A stretch of DNA of 64,000 bases from JAAXQD01 sp963790095 (GCA_963790095.1 CAWBNO010000034.1:200242-264241); one strand, 5' to 3'; shown: positions 26,824 to 35,178, counted from the stretch's first letter. The notes: generated from the letters alone by a model not told the origin. Program-made: numbers and translations.

Positions 26824-27708
26824 ATGGACTTAAGACGTTGGATTCAAACCCTCGCGGTCTTTTTGACCAATGCAAGCTGGCAGTTTCCGTTTACGCGAAA
26901 CCTGTATAAGGGAAACCTGAAAGCTGTTTGCGCCCCGGGTCTCAACTGTTATTCCTGCCCAGCCGCCACCAGCGCTTGCCCCCTGGGGGCGATGCAGACC
27001 TTTATGGCCACTGCCAGGCCCAATTTCGAAGCCGGCCGTTTTCACCTGGGCCTTTACCTAATCGGCATGCTGGGACTGATCGGAAGCCTGGTTGGGCGCA
27101 TGCCGTGCGCCTGGCTGTGTCCCTTTGGTTTGATCCAGGAATTAATCCACAAAATTCCATCTCCTAAATTCGAAATCCCCAGATTCTTGACTTATTTCAA
27201 ATACATGTTTTTGGCCCTGTTCGTAGTGATCTTACCTTTGGCAGTAGCCGATGAGTTCGGATACGGGGTGACATGGTTTTGCAAGTACGTCTGTCCGGCC
27301 GGGACCCTGGAAGCAGGGTTGCCGATGCTGCTGCTGAAGCCTAAACTGCAGGAGGTGATCGGGGGGTTGTTTTACAGCAAGGTCATCATCCTGATGGGCT
27401 TTCTCGTTTGGATGGTGGTAAGCCGGCGCCCTTTTTGCCGGGTCGCCTGCCCATTGGGTGCGATCTACTCATTTTTTAACCGTTACAGCGTCTTCAGGCT
27501 GACCTATGATCCTGAGAGATGTACCCACTGCCAGTCCTGCTATCACGGTTGCCCCATGGGTGTGAAGTTTTATGAGGGGCCCAACCAGAAGGATTGTATC
27601 CGCTGTTTGAAATGCCTTCAACAGTCGTGCAAATTCGGTGCAATCTCCTATGATGGTGCGGGTCAGAGGACAATACCGGTTCCCCTCAAGATTAAAAACG
27701 GGTCATAG
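26824..27708 (+). CDS. NapH/MauN-like 4Fe-4S membrane protein
   Basis: About 294 residues, starting MDLRRWIQTLAVFLTNASW (AGGGG upstream). CYSCPAATSACPLGAMQTF binds the first cluster, membrane helices follow (LIGMLGLIGSLVGRMPCAW), then CPFGLIQELIHKIPS, CKYVCPAGTLEAGLP and C-terminal CTHCQSCYHGCPMGV plus CIRCLKCLQQSCKFGAI. Such proteins move electrons across the inner membrane to periplasmic partners; the neighbour TlpA-like thioredoxin and the CXXC peptide suggest a thiol-redox or electron-delivery module. Confidence 0.92.
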   Translation: MDLRRWIQTLAVFLTNASWQFPFTRNLYKGNLKAVCAPGLNCYSCPAATSACPLGAMQTFMATARPNFEAGRFHLGLYLIGMLGLIGSLVGRMPCAWLCPFGLIQELIHKIPSPKFEIPRFLTYFKYMFLALFVVILPLAVADEFGYGVTWFCKYVCPAGTLEAGLPMLLLKPKLQEVIGGLFYSKVIILMGFLVWMVVSRRPFCRVACPLGAIYSFFNRYSVFRLTYDPERCTHCQSCYHGCPMGVKFYEGPNQKDCIRCLKCLQQSCKFGAISYDGAGQRTIPVPLKIKNGS

Positions 27709-27722
27709 CCCCCTTGGCCCTT

Positions 27723-28208
27723 TCAGGGTAACTCGAACAGTTTTTTGATTTTTCGATCCAGATCCGCATGGGATCGCTGCCCGGGAAGTTTTTCAACAAC
27801 CTGACCATTCTTGATAAAAAAAATCATCGGGATAGCATAGATATCGTATTTTTGGGCCATGTCGACGCCGACCCAGTAGACCGGAAAGTTCACATGTAGT
27901 TTGTCAAAAATCGGTTGCATGGCTTGGGGTCCATTGGCATCCAGGCTGATGCCGACCATTTTCAGACCCTGATCCTTGTATTTATCGAATAGTTTGATCA
28001 ATGTCGGCAGCTCCTTCCGACAAGGACCACACCAGGCTGCCATGGCGATAATCATGCGCTGGTTGTTGGAGTCTTGCATCAATCGGTCGAGCCCGGCCAT
28101 GTCCATTTTTTCAATCACGATTCTGCCTTCGGCGGCCAGGGCCGTCATATTCAGTAAAAGCATAACCGCCACAACGGTTCCCATAATCCACGTGAAATAT
28201 TTCAACAT
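27723..28208 (-). CDS. TlpA-like thioredoxin, exported
   Basis: A 161-residue thioredoxin-fold protein with a signal peptide (MGTVVAVMLLLNMTALAAEG region) and the redox motif MAAWCGPCRKELPTL near residue 58. Further family cues are GLKMVGISLDANG, the cis-proline YAIPMIFFIKNGQVVE. It acts in the periplasm as a thiol-disulfide oxidoreductase. It is convergent with the NapH-like gene (14-base gap). No good ribosome site is seen at 28208; a start at the internal ATG of MGTVV is possible. Confidence 0.9.
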   Translation of the reverse strand: MLKYFTWIMGTVVAVMLLLNMTALAAEGRIVIEKMDMAGLDRLMQDSNNQRMIIAMAAWCGPCRKELPTLIKLFDKYKDQGLKMVGISLDANGPQAMQPIFDKLHVNFPVYWVGVDMAQKYDIYAIPMIFFIKNGQVVEKLPGQRSHADLDRKIKKLFELP

Positions 28209-28214
28209 GAGGAC

Positions 28215-28331
28215 TTACTCCACAGAGATCAATAGTTTCAGATAGTGCTGCATAACCGCGATCCAATCCACCGGAAATTCCATGGCCGGAATCGGATGCC
28301 CAATGATATCATAATTATGTTGAAAATCCAA
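28215..28331 (-). pseudogene. Short gene-end fragment upstream of tlpA
   Basis: A 38-codon frame with only a TTG start reads LDFQHNYDIIGHPIPAMEFP, then VDWIAVMQHYLKLLISVE, ending 7 bases before the thioredoxin gene. It reads like the real C-terminal end of a protein, but I do not recognise the family and the 5' part is missing. Confidence 0.35.
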
Positions 28332-28499
28332 TTAAAGGCCAGCACGGTCATCCATAGGGGCTTTCAGCGCCATTGGACTTGAGGGTGAACCATAAAAACA
28401 CGGGGCAAGAGAGCCGGGTGAAAAACGGATGAAAACATGACGCCTCCCAATGTCTTTTCCGTCCTTCAATGTTGGGTTTTCCTGATTGGGCCTTGGATC

Positions 28500-28685
28500 T
28501 TATCCGTTCTCCGGATATTTGTAAACGTTCAAACCGATGATAGCATCCGTACCATCAACCTTCTGGTTGCCCCGTGTGCTGGCAATGGTTATTGTTTTTC
28601 CGGATTTTGAGGGTCCGAAGTCCTTTTTCAAATCTATCTCAATAATTAATTTATCGTCTTTAATTTCCCATTCCACGTTCTGCAT
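28500..28685 (-). CDS. Conserved hypothetical protein, 61 aa
   Basis: It starts MQNVEWEIKDDKLIIEIDLK (ATG at 28685, GAAGGTGAAG upstream) and continues SKSGKTITIASTRGNQ and IIGLNVYKYPENG. It is a small beta-rich acidic protein of a type I remember as common in anaerobic bacteria and archaea, with no assigned function. The frame extends upstream to 28805 but the ribosome site supports the shorter form. Confidence 0.75.
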   Translation of the reverse strand: MQNVEWEIKDDKLIIEIDLKKDFGPSKSGKTITIASTRGNQKVDGTDAIIGLNVYKYPENG

Positions 28686-28776
28686 TTCTTCACCTTCTTT
28701 CGTCTTTTCGTCTATACCATTTTGAATGCACCCCCAATGTCTCATGTCTTGTTTATTTAAATCAGGGGGGAGATAA

Positions 28777-29427
28777 TTACATTTGGCCACGTCTCTTTTT
28801 TTCAATATTTTCTATTTTCTTTAAGAGCCTCTTGGTGTTTTTTTGCTTCTCCTTTTCTCTCAACTTTTTCTGAGATTCAGTATAATATTGGTGTTTATTT
28901 AAAAATTCGAGGGTACCTTTGTACCATTTTGCTTCATCACTAACATCTATTCCTCTTTCACTCCGCCCATCTCTTACTTTTCCATCTAATTTGAAAAAAT
29001 CTTCTCTGCCGAGGTGGTCGAGATCGGCATCACAAAGAATTTTTTCAAGATGGGTTTTCGGTTCACGCTCAAGATCGGTTGATAGTATCATCTTTTGAAC
29101 CTTTACAACTTCGTTTGGCTTATAACCGATCAATTTAAGGATTCTGCCTGCCATTCGTGCCGCAATCGGCTCATTTTTTTCATATTCTCTAATGTAACCC
29201 GTGTCATGGAAATAGGCCGCAGTAATTAATAATTCTCTATCATGTTCGGAGATATTCTCAGATATTGCAATACTGTTGGCAGCAGCAACGACTCCTTTGG
29301 TAGGATGAAGTGTGTGATCAGCATCATGATATTTAATGCCGGCTGGCAACTCATCTCTAAATAACTCCCTTATATAGTGGTCCACGATTTTCAGCCGAGG
29401 TGTATGAGGCTTGTATCTTAGTCGCAT
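28777..29427 (-). CDS. HD-domain phosphohydrolase
   Basis: A 216-residue protein with the metal-binding HD signature: RDELPAGIKYHDADHTLHP (H and HD positions), ITAAYFHDTGYIREYEKNEP (second HD) and CDADLDHLGREDFF. It ends in a lysine-rich helix (KLREKEKQKNTKRLLKKIEN). HD proteins hydrolyse nucleotides or cyclic nucleotides; the substrate is unknown. GGGAATATAGAT precedes ATG. Confidence 0.88.
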   Translation of the reverse strand: MRLRYKPHTPRLKIVDHYIRELFRDELPAGIKYHDADHTLHPTKGVVAAANSIAISENISEHDRELLITAAYFHDTGYIREYEKNEPIAARMAGRILKLIGYKPNEVVKVQKMILSTDLEREPKTHLEKILCDADLDHLGREDFFKLDGKVRDGRSERGIDVSDEAKWYKGTLEFLNKHQYYTESQKKLREKEKQKNTKRLLKKIENIEKKRRGQM

Positions 29428-29483
29428 ATCTATATTCCCTTTACTTTTGTAGGTGTTATGGTTATTTCAGGTTCTTGAAAATA

Positions 29484-29515
29484 TGATTCTTCTCCAATTT
29501 TGTTGGAGAAGAATC
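29484..29515. repeat. Hairpin GATTCTTCTCCAA/TTGGAGAAGAATC
   Basis: A perfect 13-bp stem around a 5-base loop. A related hairpin lies at 31617-31650 (CTTCTCCAATTTAGTTGAGAGAAG). Each precedes a copy of the 115-bp repeat on the plus-strand side. Confidence 0.6.
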
Positions 29516-29517
29516 TT

Positions 29518-29713
29518 GACGGTTTCGTAAAAAGTCTTTTGTGAGCGACATCGAGCAATTTTGGAGAAAGACTCATGATGCGCCTGGCGTTAAAAATTGC
29601 AAGCTGCTTGAGGGTGTTAGCCCGAGTTCTTGCAATTTAGCCAGGCGGGTCAAGAATCCCAAAATTGCTTGCGGAGCGATCAAAATCAGACTTTTTACGA
29701 GTTCATCAATCTT
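29518..29713. repeat. MITE-like palindromic element B, full copy
   Basis: Termini CGTAAAAAGTCT (29526-29537) and AGACTTTTTACG (29688-29699) form inverted repeats, with inner arms GAGCAATTTTGG/CCAAAATTGCTT. The core GAGGGTGTTAGCCCGAGTTC (29615-29634) also occurs in the element at 44381. No open reading frame is present, as expected for a non-autonomous element. Confidence 0.7.
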
Positions 29714-29716
29714 AAT

Positions 29717-29831
29717 AATTAAGATTTATCCCGCCTGTTGGAGCGTAGCGGAAATCCCGTTATCGGGGCTCCGTAGGTAGTTTACTATCCTACTGGGGTT
29801 AAACGGTGTTGCTTGTATTTAACTGGGATCC
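29717..29831. repeat. 115-bp repeat, copy 1
   Basis: It matches 31651-31764 and 34016-34124 over its length (consensus start TTTATCCCGCCTGTTGGAGC, end GTTAAACGGTGTTGC). It contains the hairpin GGAGC...GCTCC with CCCGTTATCGGGG inside. It supplies the last codons and stop of the TPR gene at 29799. Confidence 0.8.
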
Positions 29832-31070
29832 ACCTCTCCTGTCTTTCCCTGCCTGTTGGGCGAATACCCGGAATCGGCGTGCTTCCTCCTCGTTTCCCAT
29901 CGAAGCATATATTCGGCTGATCTTCTGAAAATATAACGGAGCATTTTTCGGATCATCCTGAACCAGGGAAAGATACATTTCCATAATCCCTGAAGAATGC
30001 TGGCCTAAATCAAAGCTGATATCTGCGAATCTTCGTTTGATCAGAGGATCGGTTCGGGAATGACAGCTGCGGCACTGATCCATAATTTTGGCATATAAAT
30101 CCCGGGCGCTTTCAAGGTCTCCCAATGTCTCCAATGTGCCGGCAAGGGCAATCGATAGTGGTTGGTTCCATCCGTATGCTTCCATGGAATCTTGATATAA
30201 AGAGGCGGCTTCCGGATGCCTCCCGGCCTGAGATAGGGTTTCGCCACGGAGCAGGACATAGGCCAAAGAGTTTTTAAGGTCATCCGGACAATCGGCAAGA
30301 AGGGTTTCAGCCTGATCAAAAGCCCCTATTTCCCAGTAAACCTCGCAAAGCAACTGATAACCCGGCAGAGCATCCAGATGATGTTTGAGAAAGGTCTCCA
30401 GCAGACGGCGGGCTTCATCCAATTTCCCAAGGTTCAGGTTGGCCGTGGCCAGCTCAAGGGGGATAATTGAATCCGGGGCAGGGTTCTCCTCCAAGGCCTG
30501 TGACAGTTTATCGGCTGCAAGATCAAAGTCTCCCCGGTTCAGTGCAAGATAACCGGTTTTAAAGGACCCTCCATAGGAAATGTAGGCCTCCTGCACCTCT
30601 TCGGGCAGTGCACTGCAGAGTGCCATAAAAGTCTCATCGTCCTGATCACCGGTGAATGTCTCGTCATCGCCGAGGGGAGTCAGGTCAGATTGAGGCACTT
30701 CCATTTGAATATCTCCGGCTGTGATGCGCTCAATCTCATGCATAAGTTTCTCAACAGCGGATATCAATGCAGGGTCCCGGGTCAAGTCGAGGGCCAATTG
30801 AAGAAGCCTCCTCGCCTCATCGTAATATTCGGCCTCCATCAAATCTTCAGCGGCCTGCCGGTGTTCGTGTGCCAGGGCCCCTTTGGCCTGAACCAGTTTA
30901 TCCCGAAGCCTTTTTACTGAAGCATCATCAGCCGATGTTTTTTCCAATGCGGCCAGAGTCTTTTCGAATTCAAGTTTTGCCCTGCCCCAATCGGAGACCT
31001 TTAAAAAGGCATCACCCTTCTGCTCGGTCTTTCCAGGATCTTGACCGAAAAACTTTTTGAGAAGTCCCAT
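29799..31070 (-). CDS. TPR-repeat protein
   Basis: A 423-residue protein made mostly of tetratricopeptide repeats: FLKVSDWGRAKLEFEKTLA, YDEARRLLQLALDL, GDFDLAADKLSQALEENP, GKLDEARRLLETFLKHH, GAFDQAETLLAD, ESARDLYAKIMDQC. It starts MGLLKKFFGQDPGKTEQKG without a signal peptide, so it is probably cytosolic and a scaffold. The last ~10 residues (GSQLNTSNTV) derive from the 115-bp repeat and may not be original. Confidence 0.88.
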   Translation of the reverse strand: MGLLKKFFGQDPGKTEQKGDAFLKVSDWGRAKLEFEKTLAALEKTSADDASVKRLRDKLVQAKGALAHEHRQAAEDLMEAEYYDEARRLLQLALDLTRDPALISAVEKLMHEIERITAGDIQMEVPQSDLTPLGDDETFTGDQDDETFMALCSALPEEVQEAYISYGGSFKTGYLALNRGDFDLAADKLSQALEENPAPDSIIPLELATANLNLGKLDEARRLLETFLKHHLDALPGYQLLCEVYWEIGAFDQAETLLADCPDDLKNSLAYVLLRGETLSQAGRHPEAASLYQDSMEAYGWNQPLSIALAGTLETLGDLESARDLYAKIMDQCRSCHSRTDPLIKRRFADISFDLGQHSSGIMEMYLSLVQDDPKNAPLYFQKISRIYASMGNEEEARRFRVFAQQAGKDRRGGSQLNTSNTV

Positions 31071-31358
31071 AAGCTCAGAATCCTTTTGCCCTTATCAAGA
31101 AAGGAGTTGTAAATGAGTTGATTCAAACAATTATCACAAACCGTCTCCCATTCCCGATATCATATCCTCCAAGACAGCATCCGATTAATATCATTGAAGA
31201 TTGGGTTTGTAAATCTTGAACTTTTGGGGATCTTTATTTGGACGATGTAATGAAACGTATTTAACCGGTGCCCCCCTTGTTTTCCAGGAAATGGGTAAGA
31301 AACAGGATGAGGCTGGAGCCAAGCTCCAACTCCATCCCAAAATCGGAACGGAATACGA
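31071..31358. other. Intergenic region
   Basis: No coding signal in either strand; an AT-rich stretch around 31180-31230 could hold the TPR promoter. Confidence 0.35.
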
Positions 31359-31592
31359 CTACACTTTTAAGCAGAACATGGTGTGTGTGTCTCTAATGCC
31401 GCCAATGACTCTTATCTTGTCATATGTCACAGAAAGCATACTGGCGTCATCAGGAGTCTGTACCTCAGCCACGATATCAAAACGCCCGGCAGCCAAATAG
31501 ACATTTTTTACCCCTTCGATTTTCTTGACTTGACCAGCGACCTCACGGTCGACACCCGGATTTGACTTAATTAGAATAATTGCCTTTGCCAT
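31359..31592 (-). CDS. Orphan Lrp/AsnC ligand-binding (RAM) domain protein
   Basis: A 77-residue protein starting MAKAIILIKSNPGVDREVAG with the alpha-beta sandwich of the Lrp effector domain: IEGVKNVYLAAGRFDIVAEV and DKIRVIGGIRDTHTMFCL. No DNA-binding helix-turn-helix is attached. Such stand-alone domains bind amino acids and may modulate full-length Lrp proteins. AAGGAGAT precedes ATG at 31592. Confidence 0.88.
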   Translation of the reverse strand: MAKAIILIKSNPGVDREVAGQVKKIEGVKNVYLAAGRFDIVAEVQTPDDASMLSVTYDKIRVIGGIRDTHTMFCLKV

Positions 31593-31650
31593 GATATAAT
31601 CTCCTTTCAAAGTAAAGGTTCTTCTCCAATTTAGTTGAGAGAAGAAGCAC

Positions 31651-31764
31651 AATTAAGATATATCCCGCCTGTTGGAGCGTAGCGGAAATCCCTTTATCGG
31701 GGCTCCGTAGGTAGTTTACTATCGTATTGGGGTTAAACGGTGTTGCCTGTATTTAAATAGGATG
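31651..31764. repeat. 115-bp repeat, copy 2
   Basis: Same sequence family as 29717-29831. Here it overlaps the stop of the PilZ gene (31753) and lies upstream of the Lrp-like gene. Confidence 0.8.
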
Positions 31765-32265
31765 CGACCCCATGTCTTCAGGCAGCACCTCACCGAATTC
31801 CACACCGATTCCCTGGGAATCAATCCGAACCACTTTACCACTCACTGTCAGGTCTTTTTCGGCTCGGGAGAGAGAGAAGGTCATTGTGATCTCCTGACCA
31901 ATTTTAAAGCTGAAATCGGTATGAATAAAGACACCGCCATGACTTAAATTCTGAATGAAACACATATAGGTAAAACCGTTGGTGGAGACTTCGACAGGCG
32001 CAGAAAAAGGTCTTCGGGGAAACTCCCTTAACTCGGTGTGTTTGGAACGATACCAGTTGGTCAGCTTTTCCAGAAGTTCCCGTCTTTTTGCTTCAGATAT
32101 ACTGGTAATGAGCGATGACAGGTCTTTTCTATGTTCGGTTTTGGATAATTTAGATTTTAATACGGAGTTAAGGTTTCTCCGTTCAGCTTCGGACATGAAG
32201 GAAATGATTTGAAACAACAGAGAGTTTACCTCATATATATTAAATTCCTCTTTGTTGTTCGGCAT
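31753..32265 (-). CDS. PilZ-domain protein
   Basis: About 170 residues with a C-terminal PilZ domain: REFPRRPFSAPVEVSTNGF carries the RxxxR switch, followed by NLSHGGVFIHTDFSF and KVVRIDSQGIGVEF. PilZ domains bind cyclic di-GMP. The N-terminal half (SLLFQIISFMSEAERRNLNS ... LSSLITSISEAKRRELLEKL) has two similar helical segments. I choose ATG at 32265 because AAGGA precedes it; a longer frame to 32343 lacks a ribosome site. Confidence 0.85.
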   Translation of the reverse strand: MPNNKEEFNIYEVNSLLFQIISFMSEAERRNLNSVLKSKLSKTEHRKDLSSLITSISEAKRRELLEKLTNWYRSKHTELREFPRRPFSAPVEVSTNGFTYMCFIQNLSHGGVFIHTDFSFKIGQEITMTFSLSRAEKDLTVSGKVVRIDSQGIGVEFGEVLPEDMGSHPI

Positions 32266-32447
32266 GAATAGAATCCTTATCTCGTGTCTTTCGTCTATAA
32301 TCTCCCGAATGCCTTCTTGAAATATCGAGGATATCAAAAGCATATAATATTAAGGAATTAATGTCAATCGACACAGATCGCATCCTCCAGAACAAATGGG
32401 CAGGAATGAGGTTTAGAACCTAATTGACTTGTTTGTGGATGTCCCGT

Positions 32448-32666
32448 TTATTTCCCAAAGTCCGAAAAAGACGGGCCGAAACAAGGATCAAGCATACCAC
32501 CCGCTCCGGTATACTCTTCTCGCATTCTCATGGTGGAGGAAGACATTAGTTTCGCCACATTCTTACCCTGGCATTCGGGGCATTGGGGGGGGGGATCATT
32601 GGAAGACAGCAATAGTATTTCAAAGCAGTGAGAACAGTCTTTACACTCATAGTCATAAATTGGCAT
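32448..32666 (-). CDS. FmdB-type zinc ribbon protein
   Basis: A 72-residue protein, MPIYDYECKDCSHCFEILLL, with a second pair PPQCPECQG and a serine-rich C part (LMSSSTMRMREEYTGAGG). This is the classical FmdB/CxxC-CxxC regulatory family layout. GGAGGAG precedes ATG. The stop lies inside the TGGATGTCCCG repeat. Confidence 0.88.
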   Translation of the reverse strand: MPIYDYECKDCSHCFEILLLSSNDPPPQCPECQGKNVAKLMSSSTMRMREEYTGAGGMLDPCFGPSFSDFGK

Positions 32667-32960
32667 TGGCTCCTCCGCAAAAAAATAACAGTTGATTAAT
32701 CAGAAGCCATTTTTATAACACCAATATCCAAAATTAATCAATCTTTATATTTAATGGTCGATCCGATTGCCAGACAAGCAACTTACAAACTTATGTTCTC
32801 AAATCCACACATATGATTAACAGAATTTCAATTTGGGGCATCACGTCACGGGGGGTTCATGTAACCATGACAAACCTGATTCCATATAGTTATATTGTTG
32901 GATACAGGTATTATTAGGCGTCATGTCCAAATATTTGGCAAAATAAATCCTCCGAGAGAT
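32667..32960. other. Intergenic region
   Basis: AT-rich, no gene or clear structure seen. Confidence 0.35.
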
Positions 32961-33089
32961 TTAATTCAAAATGGTAAGAAATTTCGAACCATTTAAAATC
33001 TCTGTGGAATAACTTATTACGGCAAAGGTAATGTACGATAAAGACATAAGGCTAGCGATAATTAAGATTAGGGTATTCATTGTTTTCAC
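32961..33089 (-). CDS. Small membrane protein, 42 aa
   Basis: GTG start with a perfect AAAGGAGGTG. The product is MKTMNTLILIIASLMSLSYI, then TFAVISYSTEILNGSKFL and TILN, a single hydrophobic helix with short polar tail. A sigma70-like promoter with an internal dyad is upstream. Size and layout are like type I toxins or signalling peptides, but no family is recognised. Confidence 0.6.
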   Translation of the reverse strand: MKTMNTLILIIASLMSLSYITFAVISYSTEILNGSKFLTILN

Positions 33090-33158
33090 TGTTGCACCTC
33101 CTTTATGCTTTGAGGTGTCTTCATTTTCTATAAAAAAGATGATTTGTGTTTCACCATA

Positions 33159-33186
33159 AAGTTAATGCCACTTTGTGGTATGTCAA
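33159..33186 (-). promoter_or_regulatory. Promoter with internal dyad for the 42-aa gene
   Basis: On the minus strand a perfect TTGACA (33181-33186) and TAACTT (33159-33164) are 16 bases apart. The inverted repeat CCACTTTGTGG lies between them (33168-33178), a place where a repressor would block RNA polymerase. Confidence 0.5.
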
Positions 33187-33224
33187 GGGTCATTAGAATT
33201 ACCCCCGGGGTATGCACTGAAAGG

Positions 33225-33260
33225 ATAAAAAGAGACCCCTGCCAGAATGACTGACAGGGG
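33225..33260 (-). terminator. Intrinsic terminator
   Basis: CCCCTG and CAGGGG pair (33236-33260) with an inner CAG/CTG; on the minus strand a T-rich tract CTCTTTTTAT follows. It would end transcripts from the PilZ gene at 33521. Confidence 0.55.
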
Positions 33261-33299
33261 CTATGTTCTTTGTCAGATGAATTTGATCTCTGTTAGCTC

Positions 33300-33477
33300 G
33301 TTTCCATCCATAAATGGCTATTTTTCCGATGAGCGGCGTTCTCCGCGGATTTCCGTCCTCGACGAACAGGCGTACGCCTCGGGCGAAAACCCTTGTGCCT
33401 GCCCCGTGAAATGCGAAGCATATTTAACTGGGTCGGCCTTGCTCATCGAAAAAACATCTCATTTATGAATTGGAAAC
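33300..33477. repeat. Palindromic MITE-like element C
   Basis: Ends of about 35 bp are inverted copies: GTTTCCATCCATAAATGG...CCGATGAGC on the left and the complement of GCTCATCG...CATTTATGAATTGGAAAC on the right. The middle is GC-rich (33340-33415). The terminal 17 bases also occur alone at 20740-20757. Confidence 0.65.
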
Positions 33478-33520
33478 TACTCAGTACTCGAATGTGTTTA
33501 TGGATGGAAAATAGTTCATT

Positions 33521-33841
33521 TTACAAGGCTTTTAAACTCTCAATCTGACATTCTCTGTCAAATTGAATCGCAATACCGTGAGGGGAGGAACGCACCATGC
33601 TTCCTGTGCAGCAAGTCAGACTCTCTATATCGTTAAATTCTTGAAGGTTGTCAGACGGGATGGTGAAATCCAGTATAAACCGTGTCCTATCCGGAAAAGA
33701 AGTTAGTGTAACAATGAATGTTCCAGAATAAGATATGTCTCTGGTTTCAAGGTCTAAAACCTTTTTTCTGTCTAATGATATGGTTTCCAGTCTCACAGGG
33801 AGAGGAATTTTTAGCCTTGTATATTGACGTCTCTCTTCCAT
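33521..33841 (-). CDS. Short PilZ-domain protein
   Basis: A 106-residue protein that starts MEERRQYTRLKIPLPVRLET with the RRxxxR-type switch, continues DISYSGTFIVTLTSFPD and ends MVRSSPHGIAIQFDR. This is a single PilZ fold with cyclic di-GMP binding potential. AAAGGGG precedes ATG. It is the second PilZ gene within 1.5 kb. Confidence 0.82.
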   Translation of the reverse strand: MEERRQYTRLKIPLPVRLETISLDRKKVLDLETRDISYSGTFIVTLTSFPDRTRFILDFTIPSDNLQEFNDIESLTCCTGSMVRSSPHGIAIQFDRECQIESLKAL

Positions 33842-34015
33842 TGGAAACCCCTTTCGTGGGTGAGGTTAAATACCGATAAAACGTTAGAATAAGAAGCTCT
33901 GAAAAAACAATATGGTCTTAATGTTTCGGTTTCAATCAAAAATATCAACATCAAAAATCCTATTTCGAACCACGAAAAGGGAATATATTCAGATTTTTTA
34001 GCACTGTTCAAACTC
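33842..34015. other. Upstream region of the short PilZ gene
   Basis: AT-rich DNA without a gene; promoter region is likely here. Confidence 0.3.
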
Positions 34016-34124
34016 TATCTATCCCGCCTGTTGGAGCGTAGCGGAAATCCCGTTATCGGGGCCCCGTAGGTCGTTTTCTATCGTACTGGGGTTAAACGTT
34101 GTTGCTTGAATTTATTTGGGATCC
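34016..34124. repeat. 115-bp repeat, copy 3
   Basis: Same family and orientation as 29717-29831, just beyond the end of the TPR gene at 34167. Confidence 0.8.
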
Positions 34125-34166
34125 GGCCCCCATGTCGTTTTTAATTTAAGGGGCCCGAAAGTTCCC

Positions 34167-34679
34167 TCACTTCATCTGTTTTTTAACTTCCGAAACCAGT
34201 TCCTGATGCCGATAATTGTCCGGATCTTCTGCAAGCGCTTTTTCTCCCCAGTAAAGTGCGTTTGGCCAGTCCTTTTGCTGACGGTAATTTTCCGCAATGA
34301 CATATAGTATATGCTTTAACGGTACATTTCTGACTTCATGAGGCATATCGAGCACCTTCTTGAAATCGGCTAGGGCAAATTCGTGATTCTTTTTGACCGT
34401 GTAACAGCTTCCCCGGCCTATCAGGCTTTCCTCGTCGTATGCGTCCAGTGCCAAAGCACGCGAGTATAACAGAATCGCATCGTCTAACCGTCCTTCGATC
34501 TCGGAAATTTTACCCAGATAAAAATAGGGATTGTCGCCGTCCTTATGGCGATAGGCAGGATCTATCTCAACAACTGCTTCGAATGCTCGAACAGCCCCAA
34601 CACCGTCCGGCTTGTTGAAACATCTTATGCCTTCATTAAACCAATCGGCCGCAGAACTTCGTGTGTCGTCGTTATCCAT
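34167..34679 (-). CDS. TPR-repeat protein, short
   Basis: About 170 residues starting MDNDDTRSSAADWFNEGIR. TPR-like helices: VGAVRAFEAVVEIDPAYRH, YFYLGKISEIEGRLDDAILLYSRALALD, NHEFALADFKKVLDMP, WPNALYWGEKALAEDPDNYR. It is cytosolic with no enzymatic domain. AAGG lies upstream of the ATG at 34679; the frame extends further but without a ribosome site. Confidence 0.8.
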   Translation of the reverse strand: MDNDDTRSSAADWFNEGIRCFNKPDGVGAVRAFEAVVEIDPAYRHKDGDNPYFYLGKISEIEGRLDDAILLYSRALALDAYDEESLIGRGSCYTVKKNHEFALADFKKVLDMPHEVRNVPLKHILYVIAENYRQQKDWPNALYWGEKALAEDPDNYRHQELVSEVKKQMK

Positions 34680-34872
34680 GGTTAACCTTTCAAACCTTTG
34701 CAGTCTAACCCCACCCCCGGAGTTTGCTGATTTGAACCGAATTGAACGAAAGTCGGGGCTTCCCCGCCTTTGACGGTGATACGCCAGATTCCCAGCGTCA
34801 AGGAAAGATCCGACCCGCAAATCAATTTATGTTTTTATCAAACATTATTCGCTATTCAAAATTTATTAAACT

Positions 34873-34943
34873 TGACGGTTTCGTAAAAAGTCTTTTGTGA
34901 GCGACATCGAGCAAAATCAGACTTTTTACGAGTTCATCAAACT
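34873..34943. repeat. MITE-like element B, internally deleted copy
   Basis: Only the two ends of the 29518-29713 element remain (TTCGTAAAAAGTCTTTTGTG ... AATCAGACTTTTTACGAG), joined at GAGCAA, giving a 71-bp palindrome. Confidence 0.65.
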
Positions 34944-34989
34944 TAATATGTTAAGAATGTCCCCTAATACAACCTGTATTATTTAGGCA

Positions 34990-35178
34990 TCAAGATCCAT
35001 GAGCAAAAAGTTTATGATATTCATCGTGAGTAAGTTTGCCATTTTTATCCAAATCAGCTGCTTTAAATCTTTCATTATCATTTTCGAAAAATTTCTCAAA
35101 CTCCTGAAAGGTTACTTTACCATCATTTGTTGCCCTTACCCTTACTCTTCCCTTTGCTCTTACACTCGGGTTTTTCAT
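34990..35178 (-). pseudogene. EF-hand protein fragment
   Basis: 62 residues, MKNPSVRAKGRVRVRATNDG, then KVTFQEFEKFF and DLDKNGKLTHDEYHKLF. The last is a full calcium-binding EF-hand loop (DxDxNGxLxxxE); the first loop is shortened. No signal peptide or ribosome site precedes it, although exported EF-hand proteins of this kind normally have one, so the 5' end is probably lost. Confidence 0.55.
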
